This document shows positions 10,559-19,591 of a stretch of 64,000 nucleotides of DNA, in pieces. Within the stretch, counting starts at the first letter, position 1; each line of letters starts with the position of its first letter. Source of the stretch: Nitrospiraceae bacterium (lineage in GTDB: Bacteria; Nitrospirota_A; Leptospirillia; Leptospirillales; Leptospirillaceae). The notes beneath the pieces are model-generated. The model worked only from the letters and a program-made list of their open reading frames with translations, had not been told where the DNA came from and ran no database searches. The stretch covers positions 9,170-73,169 of the forward strand of contig JAPTWQ010000010.1 of the NCBI GenBank assembly GCA_028064945.1, given 5' to 3'. Made by a program: the position numbers and the translations under genes.

Positions 10559-11662
10559 ATGAGCATGTTCAAAAAGCACCAGATTCTTCTTCTTCCCGGT
10601 GATGGCATCGGTCCTGAAGTGACCGTTCCGGTCAGGGAGCTCGTTTCAGAGATCAATCGTTCGGAGTCGGGTTCCCAGGGAAAATTCCAGATTGAACTGC
10701 TTGAAGGACTCATCGGCGGGGCAGCAACGGATGCCACAGGAAAGCCCCTGCCAAAAGAAACCCTTGAAATGGCCGATTCCTGCGATGCTGTCCTCTTGGC
10801 GGCCGTTGGGGGTCCAAAATATGATCTTCTTCCCTATGAACTTCGTCCTGAACGGGCCCTTCTCGGGATCAGGGAACATTTGGGAGCGTTTGCCAATCTT
10901 CGCCCAGCCCGTCTTTTCCCGGAGCTTGTTGATGCTTCCACCCTGAAGCCGGAGGTGATATCCGACCTGGATCTCATGGTCGTCCGGGAACTGACAGGGG
11001 GAATCTATTTTGGGAAGCCCAGGGGCATTGTGGAAGAGAATGGGATCAGGAGGGGAATCAATACCGAAACCTACACCGAACCGGAGATCGAACGGGTTGC
11101 CCGGGTGGCATTTGACCTGGCCAGAAAAAGAAGCCATCGGGTCACCTCCGTCGACAAGGCCAACGTCCTTGAGTCCTCGGTTCTCTGGAGAGAGGTTGTG
11201 ATCCGCGTTCACAAGGATTATCCCGATGTGACACTTGATCATATGTATGTCGACAATGCGGCGATGCAGCTTGTTCGCAAACCCAAACAGTTCGATGTCA
11301 TCGTGACAGGCAACCTCTTCGGGGACATTCTCTCGGATGAGGCCTCCCAACTGACCGGTTCCATCGGGATGCTTGCATCCGCTTCCATTGGTGGAAAAAC
11401 CGGGCTCTATGAGCCAATTCATGGATCCGCTCCCGATATCGCAGGCAAGAATATCGCAAACCCGATGGCGATGATCCTTTCCCTGGCGCTTCTCTTGCGG
11501 TATTCACTCAACCGTGAGGATCTCGCCCAGAGAATTGAACGCTCCGTTTCATCCGTTCTCGCCCAGGGATTCCGGACAGCGGACATCGCACAGGTCAAGG
11601 GACAGGTTTTGGGTACTCGGGAAATGGGTGAAAAAATCATCAGGGAGTATTCTCGGGTCTAA
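10559..11662 (+). CDS. leuB: 3-isopropylmalate dehydrogenase
   Basis: NAD-dependent oxidative decarboxylation of 3-isopropylmalate to 2-oxoisocaproate, third step of leucine synthesis. It has 367 residues. Hallmarks are [11 protein letters not shown] at the N terminus, the substrate arginines in the [13 protein letters not shown] region and the metal/NAD motif [14 protein letters not shown]. Start ATG 10559, with ATG 10565 possible. It follows leuA by 66 bases. leuC and leuD are not in the window. Confidence 0.96.
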   Translation: MSMFKKHQILLLPGDGIGPEVTVPVRELVSEINRSESGSQGKFQIELLEGLIGGAATDATGKPLPKETLEMADSCDAVLLAAVGGPKYDLLPYELRPERALLGIREHLGAFANLRPARLFPELVDASTLKPEVISDLDLMVVRELTGGIYFGKPRGIVEENGIRRGINTETYTEPEIERVARVAFDLARKRSHRVTSVDKANVLESSVLWREVVIRVHKDYPDVTLDHMYVDNAAMQLVRKPKQFDVIVTGNLFGDILSDEASQLTGSIGMLASASIGGKTGLYEPIHGSAPDIAGKNIANPMAMILSLALLLRYSLNREDLAQRIERSVSSVLAQGFRTADIAQVKGQVLGTREMGEKIIREYSRV

Positions 11663-11681
11663 CTCTTGTAAAGGATTGGTT

Positions 11682-12734
11682 GTGAAGAAGATCAAAGAAT
11701 TATGCGTCGGTATTTTTGGGGCAACAGGGGCTGTGGGAAAGGAGATGATTTCCATACTGGAAGAACGGCGTTTTCCGGTGGGGGAACTTCGACTTTTCGC
11801 AACCGAGCGGTCCGCCGGAGAAAAAGTGTCTTTTAAAGGTCGGACCATAACGGTTTCCTCTTTTGATAACCCGGAAAAAGCCAAGGGAATCCATATTGCC
11901 CTTTTATCGGCGGGAGCGACACCAAGTCTTGAAATTTCTCCTATCCTCAGGGACCAGGGGATTCTTGTCATCGATAATAGCTCGGCATTCAGGATGGATC
12001 CGAATGTTCCCCTTGTGGTTCCGGAGATCAATCCTTCAAAAATTCCGGCTTATCCGGCGGGAGCGATCGTGGCCAATCCCAATTGCGCCACGATCCAGAT
12101 GCTTTTGGCCATCAAGCCTCTCATTGATTGTGCCGGGGCAAAAAGGATTGTGGTCACGACCTTCCAGTCGGTCTCCGGGACGGGAAAAGATGCGATGGAT
12201 GAGCTCACAACCCAGCTTTCTCTGATCTTGAACGGAAGGATCGGGGATGTTGCTCCGAAGGTTTATCCCCACCAGATTGCCTTTAACGTTCTTCCGCACA
12301 TCGACTCTTTTCTTCCGGATGGCTATACCAAGGAAGAGGAGAAAATGGTGAACGAGACACGGAAGATTCTGGATATGGCCGATATCAGGGTAACGGCAAC
12401 CACGGTGAGGGTCCCTGTTATGGTCGGTCATAGCGAGGCGGTCAATATCGAGTTTGAAAGGGATCTTTCTCCCGAAACAGCCCGGAAAATTCTCGAGAAA
12501 GCTCCTGGAGTGAAAGTTCTGGACAATCCTTCGGACTGCGAGTATCCACTTCCGATGGATGTGGCTGGTCAGGACGATGTTTATGTCGGTCGGATCCGGC
12601 GGGATTTTTCTGTCGATCATGGCTTGAACCTGTGGGTTGTCGGGGATAATCTGAGAAAAGGGGCAGCGTTGAATGCTGTTCAGATCGCCGAGTTTTCCCT
12701 GGGCATACTCCCCAATCATCGGGAAAAAAAATGA
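11682..12734 (+). CDS. asd: Aspartate-semialdehyde dehydrogenase
   Basis: NADPH reduction of aspartyl phosphate to the semialdehyde, branch point to lysine/diaminopimelate, threonine and methionine. It has about 350 residues from a GTG at 11682 preceded by AAAGGA; an open frame extends upstream inside leuB but is not credible. Seen are the dinucleotide motif GATGAVGKE, the catalytic cysteine in NPNCATIQM and the later RVPVMVGHSE segment with the active-site histidine. The gene ends in an ATGA overlap with nadA. Confidence 0.95.
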   Translation: MKKIKELCVGIFGATGAVGKEMISILEERRFPVGELRLFATERSAGEKVSFKGRTITVSSFDNPEKAKGIHIALLSAGATPSLEISPILRDQGILVIDNSSAFRMDPNVPLVVPEINPSKIPAYPAGAIVANPNCATIQMLLAIKPLIDCAGAKRIVVTTFQSVSGTGKDAMDELTTQLSLILNGRIGDVAPKVYPHQIAFNVLPHIDSFLPDGYTKEEEKMVNETRKILDMADIRVTATTVRVPVMVGHSEAVNIEFERDLSPETARKILEKAPGVKVLDNPSDCEYPLPMDVAGQDDVYVGRIRRDFSVDHGLNLWVVGDNLRKGAALNAVQIAEFSLGILPNHREKK

Positions 12735-13693
12735 ATAATCTCTCTTCTTCCAAGGAATACGGCACAATGCCCGCTCAGGATCCTGCCATAGCGGACCTTG
12801 TTGCCCGTATCCAAAAACTGAAACAGGAGCGCGGGGCGGTCATTCTGGCCCATAATTACCAGGTAGGCGATGTCCAGGATGTTGCGGACCTGGTGGGAGA
12901 CTCTCTGGAACTTGCCCGATGGGCGGCAACCGGGTCGGCCCCTGTCATCCTTTTTTGCGGTGTTCATTTCATGGCCGAGACCGCCAAAATTTTAAATCCG
13001 TCCCGGAGGGTCATCGTTCCCGACCTTGACGCAGGATGCCCTATGGCGGACATGATCACCCCGGAAGAGGTCGATCGACTGAGAGCCGAACACCCGGGTG
13101 CGGTAGTTGTGACCTACGTCAACTCACCGGCTGCGGTCAAAGCCAAAAGCGATATCTGCTGCACTTCGGCCAATGCTGTGAAGATCGTCAACTCGATTCC
13201 CGAGTCTGTTCCCGTCATCTTTATTCCCGACCAGTTCCTGGGAGATTTTGTCCAGCGGCAAACGGGACGAAATCTGATCCTTTTCAGGGGATTTTGCCCA
13301 ACGCACATGAGAATCATGGCAAAGGACATTCATCAGGCCAAGGAGGAACACCCGGATGCGCTGGTCCTGGCTCATCCGGAATGTCAGCCTGATGTCGCGA
13401 TGATTGCGGATGTTGTGACATCAACATCAAAAATGGCCACGGAGGTCCGTAACTTTTCCGGGCAAACAGTGATTGTCGGGACCGAAACGGGAATGATCCA
13501 TCGCCTTCAGAAGGAAAATCCGGGGAAAAGCTTTGTCGCTGCCTGCACTACCTGTGATTGTGCCAACATGAAGGTCAATTCTCTTGAAAAAATTCTTTGG
13601 GCGCTGGAAGATATGGCTCCGGAAATCGAGATTCCCGAAGAGATCAGGCTTCCGGCAAGCCAAGCTCTTCAAAGAATGCTGGACATTGCCTAG
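12731..13693 (+). CDS. nadA: Quinolinate synthase A
   Basis: Iron-sulfur enzyme that condenses iminoaspartate with dihydroxyacetone phosphate to quinolinate in de novo NAD synthesis. It has 320 residues. The three cluster cysteines are expected in DAGCPMAD, the AHPEC segment and CTTCDCANM, and family motifs such as LAHNYQ and GDSLELAR are present. The ATG overlaps the asd stop by four bases, so translation is probably coupled. nadB and nadC are not visible here. Confidence 0.95.
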   Translation: MNNLSSSKEYGTMPAQDPAIADLVARIQKLKQERGAVILAHNYQVGDVQDVADLVGDSLELARWAATGSAPVILFCGVHFMAETAKILNPSRRVIVPDLDAGCPMADMITPEEVDRLRAEHPGAVVVTYVNSPAAVKAKSDICCTSANAVKIVNSIPESVPVIFIPDQFLGDFVQRQTGRNLILFRGFCPTHMRIMAKDIHQAKEEHPDALVLAHPECQPDVAMIADVVTSTSKMATEVRNFSGQTVIVGTETGMIHRLQKENPGKSFVAACTTCDCANMKVNSLEKILWALEDMAPEIEIPEEIRLPASQALQRMLDIA

Positions 13694-13931
13694 CCTGACC
13701 CGTCTTTTTTGGTTTCTTGGGGTACTATTTCTGCTTCTGGCGGGGATGTCGGAGTTGTGGTCAAGATGGGGAAAAAAATCCGGTCTTCCCCTTCCCGGAC
13801 GTCTTCCGGGAGATATTGAGATCCACAGGCCAGGATTTCATCTGTACTTCCCGTTAATGACAAGCCTTTTGCTTTCTGTCGGATTATCTCTCTTATTTTT
13901 TCTGTTTTCCTGGATCTCCCGAAAATTCTGA
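13686..13931 (+). CDS. Small membrane protein, DUF2905 family
   Basis: About 81 residues from a TTG that overlaps the nadA stop by eight bases. Two hydrophobic helices (about residues 3-22 and 53-75) flank a conserved loop with LPGRLPGDI and the YFPL motif typical of DUF2905. Function unknown; such proteins are predicted inner-membrane proteins. The 3' end overlaps the convergent gene at 13893 by 39 bases. The start is a best guess, because an upstream frame extends inside nadA. Confidence 0.7.
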   Translation: MPSLTRLFWFLGVLFLLLAGMSELWSRWGKKSGLPLPGRLPGDIEIHRPGFHLYFPLMTSLLLSVGLSLLFFLFSWISRKF

Positions 13932-14384
13932 TGGTTTTGTCGATGGTGTCTGGCACTGTGGCTCAAACGCCCCTGATTCAAGATCCAGAAGAGCTTTCCT
14001 GAGGGCTTCTTTCAATTCGGGCAGATTTTTGGCATTGTTCCGGATCGCTCCGAGAATATTTTCGAGTTTTGCCAGCCGGGAAAGCTCCCGGTCTTCCGAT
14101 GCCATCCGGTCGAGTTCCCGATAAAAATCCGGATAAACAGGCTCAATGAATGTTCTCAAAAGGTTTAATCCTTCGAGAAGTTCAGGAGGCATCACAGCTC
14201 CAAAGCCCACGACCAAAAATGAGCCTCCTTTGAACAAAATAACCGAGTCACCCTGTTTCGAGAGGGGAATCACTTTTTCAACCGTTTTTCCTTCGGCCTC
14301 CTCAAGAGAGGTCAATAACCCCGGACAGCTTCTTGCAAATTCATTTTTTTTCCGGTTAAGTCGCCATTTATCGTCTATTTGCAT
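13893..14384 (-). CDS. Conserved hypothetical protein, 163 residues
   Basis: Family not recognised. The N-terminal half is a mixed alpha/beta region with a hydrophobic glycine-rich stretch (SVILFKGGSFLVVGFGAV, residues 47-64). The second half (about 75-140) is predicted helical and rich in Glu, Arg and Leu, then a polar proline-containing tail. No signal peptide and no cysteine cluster. It is transcribed toward the DUF2905 gene and overlaps its 3' end by 39 bases. Codon use resembles its neighbours, so I take it as real. Confidence 0.6.
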   Translation of the reverse strand: MQIDDKWRLNRKKNEFARSCPGLLTSLEEAEGKTVEKVIPLSKQGDSVILFKGGSFLVVGFGAVMPPELLEGLNLLRTFIEPVYPDFYRELDRMASEDRELSRLAKLENILGAIRNNAKNLPELKEALRKALLDLESGAFEPQCQTPSTKPSEFSGDPGKQKK

Positions 14385-14683
14385 GATATCCTTCTGTTTC
14401 GAATCCTTTTCGGTTTTTTGCCAAATCGCCCCTCCAAGACCATATGTTTCAATCGTGGCGCTTCAGGGGTCTAAAGTTGTTCTTCCAGTCTTGGCATTGT
14501 GATACCAGCTTCGATGGCGAGTCAATCATCTGGGATTTTCCGGGAGCGGGATGAACTCCCAAAACGCCTTTTGTTGGTATAGAATGGATTTTCAGAAATC
14601 CTTGGAAATCAGGGTTGGACGAATGTCGGGATGTGAATCCGTTTTATTTTTCCCGGAGTTTTGGAGTCATTGGAGCCAATCGT
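14385..14683. other. Divergent intergenic region, no gene seen
   Basis: About 300 bases between the leftward hypothetical gene and the rightward VOC gene. It probably holds promoters for both. I see no tRNA, no strong palindrome and no protein-like frame. Confidence 0.5.
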
Positions 14684-15100
14684 ATGAAAATCCGGCATAT
14701 TGACCATGTGGCCATCCCTGTTTCGGATTTGGCCAGATCGATCCGGTGGTATCAGGACGTTCTGGGATTGACCCGGCGTTATGAGAAGGAATGGGGGGAC
14801 TATCCGGCCATGATGTGTGCGGGAGAGACTTGTGTCGCGCTGATCCATCCGGCTGTGACACTTCCGCTTTCTCCATCGCCAGGATCCGATCCGGACCGTC
14901 ATCTGGCATTCAATGTGGATCGCGAAGGTTTTGATGAGGCTGTGATGGAAATGGCCAACAGGCAGATTCCCTTTACGACCGACGACCATGGCATTTCCCT
15001 CTCTATTTATTTTTTCGATCCCGATGGCCACTGGATCGAGATCACCACCTTTGATCTGCCGGTCGGGAGACAACGGGGCGATCGACCTCACCCGTTCTGA
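14684..15100 (+). CDS. VOC-superfamily (glyoxalase/bleomycin-resistance fold) protein
   Basis: About 138 residues, starting at ATG 14684 after GGAGCC. The vicinal-oxygen-chelate fold is clear: an N-terminal HIDHVAIPVSDL module with a metal-ligand histidine, then RHLAFNV with a second histidine and a closing DPDGHWIEI with the glutamate ligand. It could be a lactoylglutathione-lyase-like enzyme or a dioxygenase relative; the substrate cannot be told from sequence. It precedes purU by about 50 bases on the same strand. Confidence 0.8.
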   Translation: MKIRHIDHVAIPVSDLARSIRWYQDVLGLTRRYEKEWGDYPAMMCAGETCVALIHPAVTLPLSPSPGSDPDRHLAFNVDREGFDEAVMEMANRQIPFTTDDHGISLSIYFFDPDGHWIEITTFDLPVGRQRGDRPHPF

Positions 15101-15149
15101 GAATTCCGGGTATGATGAGAAAGATGATCTTTAGACGGAAAGGATCACC

Positions 15150-16001
15150 TTGAGACACCTTGTGTTGACCATGTCCTGTCCGGATGCGTGCGGGATCATT
15201 TCGGCTGTCAGCGGATTTCTGGCAGATCACGGAGGCTGGATCGATGAAGCCAGCTATCATTCAGATCCTTCCACCCAATGGTTTTTCATGCGTCAGGCGA
15301 TCAGGGCCGATAGTCTGGACTTTCCCCAGGACGCTTTTTCGGACCTCTTTTCCCCCATCGCCGACCGTTTTGGTATCAAGTGGCGCATTTGGGATACTGG
15401 CCAGAAAAAGCGTGTTGTGGTTCTTGCGAGCCGGGAAGATCACTGTGTCAACGAACTCATTCACCGGGCCTCCACCGGAGATGGGCCGTTCGAGATTGTC
15501 TCAATCCTTTCGAACCATGAAAACCTGCGATCATTTGTCGAGTGGAACCGGATTCCCTTTCATTACCTTCCGGTGGATTCCCAATCCCCACAGGACCACT
15601 TCTCTGAAATTGCACGTCTCTTTTTAGAGTACAAGGGAGATGTCATGGTCCTTGCGCGATATATGAGGATCCTCCCAGAATCCATCTGCACCCGGTTTTC
15701 GGGTCGCATCCTGAATATCCATCACAGCTTCCTCCCCTCATTTGCCGGGGCGAGCCCCTATCGTCAGGCTTTTTTGCGGGGCGTCAAACTGATAGGGGCC
15801 ACCTGCCATTATGTGACGGCAGAGCTTGATGCCGGTCCCATCATCGAGCAGGACGTTATCCGGATCGATCATGGCGACTCTCCGGAAGAGATGGCCCGAC
15901 TTGGCCGTGACATTGAAAAGCTGGTTCTGGCCAGGGGGCTCCGCTATCATGTCGAGGATCGGGTTTTGGTCCATGACAACCGGACCATCGTTTTTCATTA
16001 A
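15150..16001 (+). CDS. purU: Formyltetrahydrofolate deformylase
   Basis: Hydrolyses 10-formyltetrahydrofolate to formate and tetrahydrofolate, balancing one-carbon pools. It has 283 residues: an N-terminal ACT domain (about 3-80) and a C-terminal formyltransferase-like domain. The catalytic Asn-His are in LNIHHSFLPSF and the aspartate in the ATCHYVTAELDAGP region. The start is TTG 15150 with AAAGGA upstream. The downstream neighbour is a transposable element. Confidence 0.95.
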   Translation: MRHLVLTMSCPDACGIISAVSGFLADHGGWIDEASYHSDPSTQWFFMRQAIRADSLDFPQDAFSDLFSPIADRFGIKWRIWDTGQKKRVVVLASREDHCVNELIHRASTGDGPFEIVSILSNHENLRSFVEWNRIPFHYLPVDSQSPQDHFSEIARLFLEYKGDVMVLARYMRILPESICTRFSGRILNIHHSFLPSFAGASPYRQAFLRGVKLIGATCHYVTAELDAGPIIEQDVIRIDHGDSPEEMARLGRDIEKLVLARGLRYHVEDRVLVHDNRTIVFH

Positions 16002-16054
16002 CGTTGGACACTTGCCCGCGCATTATTCTTCTTAGGCCACAGGCCAAGAGGGGG

Positions 16055-16501
16055 TCAAGCGGGCGATTTTGTTTTTCTTCTTCCCGCTTTTTCAGTTGTT
16101 CCTTGAGCTTCCACATAGCGACGGACCGTTTCCAGTGTCGCTCCGCCCACACTCCCCACATAGTAGGCCCGATGCCAGAAATACGGTTCCCGGTAGAACG
16201 GCTTGAGATGCTCCGAAAATCGGTTGCGAACACGCCTGGAAGAGGCCGTTTTCAGATTGTTGATCAGGGTGGAGATGTTGAGTGCCGGGTGGATCTCCGC
16301 CAGAAGATGCACATGATCCGCTTCCCCTCCGAATTCCAGCAAGGTGCATCGCCATTCCGCCAGAATCTCGCCGAAGGCGCCCTGCAAATATTCCAGAAGA
16401 TCCGGAGCGAGCGTCTTGCGCCGATACTTTGTCACAAAGACAATGTGCAGCTTGAGAGAATAGACGGCATTGGATCTTGACTTGTTTGGTTGAGTTTCCA
16501 T
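16055..16501 (-). CDS. tnpA: IS200/IS605 transposase TnpA (Y1 HUH single-strand transposase)
   Basis: 148 residues, normal length for this tyrosine HUH transposase, which cuts and joins single-stranded ends of the element. The HUH motif is HVH at residues 63-65 and the nucleophilic tyrosine is Y129 in RRYVEAQ, so the enzyme looks intact. It is transcribed away from the tnpB remnant, from a shared 20-base gap. Confidence 0.93.
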   Translation of the reverse strand: METQPNKSRSNAVYSLKLHIVFVTKYRRKTLAPDLLEYLQGAFGEILAEWRCTLLEFGGEADHVHLLAEIHPALNISTLINNLKTASSRRVRNRFSEHLKPFYREPYFWHRAYYVGSVGGATLETVRRYVEAQGTTEKAGRRKTKSPA

Positions 16502-16524
16502 GTAAGCAAAGTTATCATGCTCCC

Positions 16525-17001
16525 ATGCAGACCGGCAAGCGCCTTCGCGCCTATCCCACTCCCGCCCAGGAACAGATCCTGCTCCAATGGATCGGACACC
16601 AGCGGTTCATCTATAACGCCAAGGTATCGGAAGACCGGTATGACCGGGCCTTCGCCCAAAAAGCGGTCTCTCTTTCGGGAACGCCCGTTCCCATCGATCA
16701 GGAGTACGCCCGGTTCATCGGACCGGACAACCGGCTTTCCCGGGCCGAGATCGTCTGCCAGCGCTGCGGACTAAAAGACAATGCCGATCACAACGCCAGT
16801 CGAGTCATCGCCCGAAGGGGGATCCGGCTTCTTCTGGAAGGGAAGATCCAGAAGAAAGAGGTTCGGGGCGTTGCGGGATCGGGAAACAGAAACACCCAGG
16901 GCAGGAACCGTCCGAAGTCAAAGCCTCCGGAGAGGATGATCAGACGCAAAGGTCATCGCGCTTTTGCGCATCCTCGGCGAAAGAGGAACGTCCGTTCGTG
17001 A
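16525..17001 (+). pseudogene. tnpB: TnpB remnant with a large internal deletion
   Basis: TnpB is an RNA-guided nuclease of IS200/IS605 elements and an ancestor of Cas12, usually 350-400 residues. Here only ~158 remain. The N-terminal part (RLRAYPTPAQEQILLQWIG to about residue 70) is joined in frame to the C-terminal zinc-finger half (CQRCGLKDNADHNASRV) and a basic tail. The middle, with the first two RuvC acidic residues and the first CxxC, is missing; only the third RuvC aspartate region remains. It cannot be an active nuclease. An open frame upstream to 16477 is not the start. Confidence 0.85.
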
Positions 17002-17013
17002 GAGCGGAAATCC

Positions 17014-17036
17014 CCACTACAGCGTCAGCTTAGTGG
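17014..17036 (+). repeat. Right-end hairpin of the IS element
   Basis: CCACTA and TAGTGG form a perfect six-base stem around an 11-base loop, extended by outer C and G runs with one bulge. Its place, just after the TnpB stop, fits the right-end recognition hairpin and the 3' end of a guide-type RNA in this family. Confidence 0.5.
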
Positions 17037-17081
17037 CGGGAAAGTTCATCAGGTATTCCCAATCGACAGGAGAAAAGACCA

Positions 17082-18257
17082 ATGTCTGAAATGATTCGCG
17101 CGACCTATGCCATCGCCTCAAACGACCTTCCCCGGGCAGCTGCCCTGATTGCGAGAGAAATGAGTGTCGGTGTGAAAAAAACCCGCTATGAGAACAGCAA
17201 GACGGGGGGATTCATGGCGACTGTGGATACGATCAAGAAGGTCGGATCACGGGGGATTATCACCATTGATGTGCCTTCCGCGAATATCAGCACCGTCTAT
17301 GGCCTTCTCCTGTCGATTGCCGGAGAGATCAGCTGTCTCAAGATCCTGAAATCCATAGAGCTTCTGGATTTTGACCTGCCAAAGGCTCTGGCGGACCGTC
17401 TCCCGGGCCCGGCCTTTGGTTTGTCTGGAATCAAAAAGCGCAGGGGAAATCTTGACCGTCCGTTGTTTATCACGGTTATCAAGCCATCCCAGGGACTCAC
17501 CCCGGAGGAGTACGCCCATATCGCCTATGAAAGCCTTGTTGGTGGAATGGATGCGATCAAAAGCGATGAGCTTCTTCAGGAGTCCGACAAAAACTGGACG
17601 GCCCGATTTGAGGCCGCTGTCGCTGCAGCAAGACGGGCGGAAAAAGAAACGGGTGAGCCCAAGAATGTGATGATGCATCCGGTAGACACCCCGATGAAGA
17701 TGGTGGACCGATTTTCCCGGGGAGCGGATATGGGCTGTGATCTGGCCATGCTGTCTCCGGCGGCTTCCGGATTTCCCATGCTGGAGGAGCTTGCCCGGAT
17801 GGAGCGCTTCCCGATCATGGCCCATATGGCCATGAGTGGGTGGCTTTGGCAGAAAAACGGAATGAGTGTCCGCGCATGGTCCAAATTCATGCGTCTTGCC
17901 GGGGCCGATATTGTGCTCTATCCCGCCCTCAAGGGAACGCTCAAGGCAACCCGTTCCGAGCTTTTGGAGGTCATGGATGCAGTGAAAACTCCCTTGGGAA
18001 CCCGCAAGGAAAGCCTGATTGCGGTCGGCGGAGGTATGCATGCGGGTACCATGAAGGTCCACTATGATCTTTTTGGACCGGATTTTGCCTATCTGTGCGG
18101 TGGAGGGGTCTGTGGTCACCCCGACGGAGCCCGGGCGGGTGGAAAATCGATTCGTCAGGCATGGGATGCCATCAGCCAGGGGATACCGCTTTCCCGTTAC
18201 AGAAAGGACCATCCCGAACTTGATGCTGCGCTGACCGCGTTTACCCGGTATGTCTAG
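17082..18257 (+). CDS. RuBisCO-like protein (form IV)
   Basis: 391 residues with the RuBisCO large-subunit fold. The equivalent of Lys175 is K134 (VIKPSQG). The carbamylated lysine is kept as K160 in AIKSDE, with S161 in place of the first Asp and the metal-ligand Asp and Glu kept. The phosphate loop CGGGVCGHPDG is conserved. But the HRAMHA motif becomes HMAMSG (the Arg after His294 is lost), and the canonical loop-6 motif with Lys334 and its preceding His is not recognisable. So it is not a CO2-fixing enzyme. Leptospirillum RLPs are known from acid-mine communities (IV-AMC type, from memory); their substrate is unknown to me. A thiol-metabolism isomerase role is possible. Confidence 0.93.
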   Translation: MSEMIRATYAIASNDLPRAAALIAREMSVGVKKTRYENSKTGGFMATVDTIKKVGSRGIITIDVPSANISTVYGLLLSIAGEISCLKILKSIELLDFDLPKALADRLPGPAFGLSGIKKRRGNLDRPLFITVIKPSQGLTPEEYAHIAYESLVGGMDAIKSDELLQESDKNWTARFEAAVAAARRAEKETGEPKNVMMHPVDTPMKMVDRFSRGADMGCDLAMLSPAASGFPMLEELARMERFPIMAHMAMSGWLWQKNGMSVRAWSKFMRLAGADIVLYPALKGTLKATRSELLEVMDAVKTPLGTRKESLIAVGGGMHAGTMKVHYDLFGPDFAYLCGGGVCGHPDGARAGGKSIRQAWDAISQGIPLSRYRKDHPELDAALTAFTRYV

Positions 18258-19197
18258 GAATGTCCGAGGGTGTTTTGGGGGACATTGGTCCGTTTAGGAA
18301 CAGGACAGCGACGAAAAGGATGACAGAAGCCTCATAGAATGTTCTGGTAACGGGCTCTTTCAAAAAGAGAATCGATAAAAAGGCCCCCAGAAAGGGAGAG
18401 ATCGAAAACCAGGCGCCGGTTGCCGAAACACCTATGGTCCTGATGGAACGGATGAAGAGTATCAGGCTCAGACCATAGCCCAGTCCTCCTGTCAGCAGTG
18501 CTTCCCCCATGATGGATATCGTCATGGAGGGATGGGGAAGAAAGAGACCGAGTGGAAGCAGAAGGAAAGAAGAGCCCAATCCTTTCCAGAGGGTGATCGT
18601 GACAGGACTCCACCCGGATAAAAATCGGAGGAGGTTGCTGTCCAGCGCCCACAGGCCAGCCGCGAGAAAAAAGGGAATGGCACCGGAAAATCCGTGGCTC
18701 CCTTCGCTATCGGAGGCAATCGCGCATCCAGCGGCTCCCAGAATGGCCCCAATGGAGAGTCTCATGTTCAGGGGTTCCCGAAAAATAAGCCAGGCCAGCA
18801 GAACGGTCACAATGCCTTCGGCATTCATCAGGAGACTTCCCAGTGATGCCGGATAATGCTTGAGTCCCCAGATCAAAAGGATGGGAGCGGCTCCGCCTCC
18901 GATCAGGACAGATAAAATGGCAATTCCGATCTCTTTTTGTTTTGGTTTTTCCGGCAATAAAAGCTTTCTCCACCCCCCCGCCCCGTTCTCCCGTGGGGTC
19001 GAAAGGATCGAGGGGATAATGCCAAAAATGGAACCAAGGTAAAACAGGCCGCAAAGGAGAAAGGGTGTCTGTTCCGAAGACAGCACCTTGGCCGGAGGGG
19101 TGGAAAGGGCAAAAAGAAATGATGCCATGATGGCCCATCGGACCTGGCGTCTGGCCATGATGGGTTCTGGGGGAATGGTACTGTCCGGCAATGGCAC
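18241..19197 (-). CDS. EamA/DMT-superfamily transporter
   Basis: 318 residues with ten predicted membrane helices in two EamA repeats (about residues 15-150 and 165-305), the layout of drug/metabolite exporters. Substrate unknown. It converges with the RuBisCO-like gene and overlaps its 3' end by 17 bases. An alternative start at the second Met (MARRQ, residue 13) is possible. Confidence 0.85.
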   Translation of the reverse strand: MPLPDSTIPPEPIMARRQVRWAIMASFLFALSTPPAKVLSSEQTPFLLCGLFYLGSIFGIIPSILSTPRENGAGGWRKLLLPEKPKQKEIGIAILSVLIGGGAAPILLIWGLKHYPASLGSLLMNAEGIVTVLLAWLIFREPLNMRLSIGAILGAAGCAIASDSEGSHGFSGAIPFFLAAGLWALDSNLLRFLSGWSPVTITLWKGLGSSFLLLPLGLFLPHPSMTISIMGEALLTGGLGYGLSLILFIRSIRTIGVSATGAWFSISPFLGAFLSILFLKEPVTRTFYEASVILFVAVLFLNGPMSPKTPSDIPRHTG

Positions 19198-19591
19198 CTT
19201 TTGTTTCCTATCGTCAGTCTTTGATCTTTTTCTTCAATTTGCCACCCATCGTTTCATGAAGACAAAAAAGAAGCAAATTCCTGTTGTTGTTCAAATTCTT
19301 TTTTTTCCATGAACCGTCCGGATTTTTTACACCTGATAAATGGATTGACGTTTTTCTTTACACATTATTGACCAAAAAGTCATGGAGGAAATCCATCCGT
19401 TCCCCCTTTAGGGTCAGGGGTTAGGGATATTCTGAATAAACTCTCTCTATCTATAAAATGGTATGAAAATTGCTATAAATTCCCAAATCATTCAGATGAT
19501 TGGTCGTCGATGATTCGTTCGGGCTATCGGAAGTAACGGCTTTTGGCTTTTTATGGACCGGAAAAAGACCCTTTAACCTTATCGGAAACGA
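19198..19591. other. Divergent intergenic region, no gene seen
   Basis: About 390 bases between the DMT permease and the EAL gene, AT-richer than the genes. Several TATAAA-like boxes occur (near 19455 and 19475) but no convincing paired -35 element. I see no RNA gene or repeat. Confidence 0.45.

Larger units (their letters stand above)
16020..17045. mobile_element. IS200/IS605-family insertion sequence, partly decayed
   Basis: Divergent tnpA (minus) and tnpB remnant (plus) in the IS605 arrangement. Near the left end an imperfect hairpin, CTTAGGCC-ACA-GGCCAAG, lies at 16031-16048. Near the right end CCACTA (17014-17019) pairs with TAGTGG (17031-17036) around an 11-base loop. Subterminal hairpins rather than terminal inverted repeats are what this family uses. 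Exact borders are not determined. It sits between purU and the RuBisCO-like gene and interrupts neither. Confidence 0.8.

Noticed and set aside
11514..11681. Upstream extension of the asd open frame into leuB
   Set aside because: The extra residues have no family match; GTG 11682 with AAAGGA gives the normal protein.
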